Shown in pieces: positions 63,118 to 64,000 of a DNA stretch of 64,000 nt. The stretch's first letter is position 1; each line of letters opens with the position of its first letter. The stretch lies in assembly GCF_030758755.1 (NCBI RefSeq), contig NZ_CP132387.1, forward strand, positions 930,001 through 994,000, in the 5' to 3' direction. The notes below the pieces were generated by a model. That model saw nothing but the letters and a program-made list of their open reading frames with translations, made no database searches and had not been told where the DNA came from. This stretch comes from Bartonella apihabitans (GTDB taxonomy: Bacteria; Pseudomonadota; Alphaproteobacteria; Rhizobiales; Rhizobiaceae). A program made the position numbers and the translations under genes.

Positions 63118-64000
63118 TGAGTACGAGAGCCAAGCTTGGTAGCCGGTTAAGATTTTCGTCCTATGAATGGATGATTGCATTTCGTTATATGCTTCCCAAC
63201 CGGAAACAGATGTTTACATCGGTGATATCAATCATATCGCTGATCGGCATCATGCTTGGCGTTTTTGCATTAATTGTGGTGATGGCCGTTATGAACGGTT
63301 TCAGGACTGAATTGCTTGACCGCATCTTGGGTATGAATGGCCATCTCGTAATTCAGGCAATTGATAGCGATTTTACCGATTACAATACGCTCATTCCACG
63401 TATTGAAGGTGTCGACGGTGTTAAATTTGCACTTCCTGTGATTGAAGGGCAAGCCATGGCACAAGGAGAAGCCGCAGGCGGAACCGGAGCACTGGTTCGC
63501 GGACTTCGTAAGCAAGATCTCGATAAACTCACCACGGTTACAAAAAATATCAAATTCGGTAATCTCGACGACTTTGACAAGCAGGATGGCGTTGCGATTG
63601 GCAGCGGCATGGCTGAAAAATTGGGTCTTTCTGTGGGGAGCGATATCCGTATTGTTACTCCCGATGGGGATGTAACACCTTTTGGTGTAACCCCGCGTGT
63701 CAAAGCTTACAAAGTCACTGCTATCTTCACTGTGGGAATGTCGGAATACGATACGATTTTCGTCTTTATGCCGTTAAAAGAAGCTCAGGCTTTTTTCAAT
63801 TTAGGCAATAAAGTCCAATCACTCGAGATATTTTTGAACGATCCCGATGCAGTTGATAAAATCAGCCCGGAGATCGAAAAAGCCGTCGGGCGGCAAGTTT
63901 ATTCTATTGATTGGCGTTCGAGAAATCAGGCGTTTTTTTCCGCGTTACAAGTTGAACGCAACGTCATGTTTTTCATATTGTCGCTCATTGTTTTGGTAGC
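63117..64000 (+). CDS. lolC: Lipoprotein-releasing ABC transporter permease LolC/E, 5' part
   Basis: Inner-membrane subunit that extracts mature outer-membrane lipoproteins. The start ATG (63117-63119) overlaps the proS stop by one base; the window ends after about 294 codons. Visible: a short cytosolic N-terminus with SYEWMIAFRYMLPNRKQMFT, the first membrane helix (SIISLIGIMLGVFALIVVMA) followed by VMNGFRTELLDRILGMNGHL, a periplasmic domain, and the second helix at the very end. proS-lolC-lolD is a typical rhizobial order; lolD would be just outside. Confidence 0.95.
   Translation, partial: MSTRAKLGSRLRFSSYEWMIAFRYMLPNRKQMFTSVISIISLIGIMLGVFALIVVMAVMNGFRTELLDRILGMNGHLVIQAIDSDFTDYNTLIPRIEGVDGVKFALPVIEGQAMAQGEAAGGTGALVRGLRKQDLDKLTTVTKNIKFGNLDDFDKQDGVAIGSGMAEKLGLSVGSDIRIVTPDGDVTPFGVTPRVKAYKVTAIFTVGMSEYDTIFVFMPLKEAQAFFNLGNKVQSLEIFLNDPDAVDKISPEIEKAVGRQVYSIDWRSRNQAFFSALQVERNVMFFILSLIVLV

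Overview
The window looks like the chromosome of an alphaproteobacterium of the order Hyphomicrobiales (Rhizobiales), most likely a Bartonella or close relative. This is an inference from protein sequence character and gene order: rne-ami-mrcA-prfB, the cysteine desulfurase-sufBCDS-sufT run, dinB-DUF3572-divK, nuoA-N followed by birA-rnj-proS-lolC, and a prfB that keeps the +1 recoding site. By eye the G+C is in the low-to-mid 40s percent, higher than the classic blood-borne Bartonella. That would fit the insect-gut branch, but I cannot place the species.

Layout. 1-7.1 kb holds the 5' end of RNase E (minus), a cell-wall amidase, penicillin-binding protein 1A, release factor 2, a small exported protein and a Bcp-type peroxiredoxin. 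7.1-14.4 kb holds a giant AsmA/YhdP-like envelope protein, tyrS, anmK and an alpha/beta hydrolase. 14.5-21.1 kb is the SUF iron-sulfur operon (desulfurase, sufB, C, D, S, T) without sufA. 21.4-24.5 kb holds dinB, a DUF3572 gene, divK and the rplM-rpsI ribosomal operon. 24.5-26 kb is a gene-poor gap, followed by metY, recJ and parE. 32.0-35.9 kb is a cell-envelope glycan cassette: a polyprenyl-phosphate glycosyltransferase, a YdjC-family deacetylase, a GtrA-type flippase and a GtrII-type membrane glycosyltransferase, with lipB beside it. 37-39.2 kb is a lemA/TPM/TPM operon. 39.8-43.4 kb is a decayed island abutting tRNA-Val, with wrecks of a serine recombinase and a phage-type integrase. 43.7 kb is tRNA-Asp. 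44.4-59 kb is the complete 14-gene complex I operon nuoA-N. birA, RNase J, proS and the start of lolC finish the window.

Two things stand out. First, the 32-36 kb cassette has the logic of the lipid A amino-sugar pathways (ArnC-ArnD-ArnT, or Francisella FlmF2-NaxD-FlmK), but with a GtrA/GtrII export and transfer pair. I predict a deacetylated amino sugar placed on an envelope glycan. Second, three conserved genes (mrcA, sufB, nuoH) each carry a single-base frameshift at a place where the intact reading frame is most simply restored by the palindrome GGGCCC. A fourth conserved gene (7130-10589) is frameshifted in a different context. The shared context suggests a systematic sequencing error or a site-specific mutational hotspot rather than gene decay, so I annotate these as full-length genes with a reading-frame fault.
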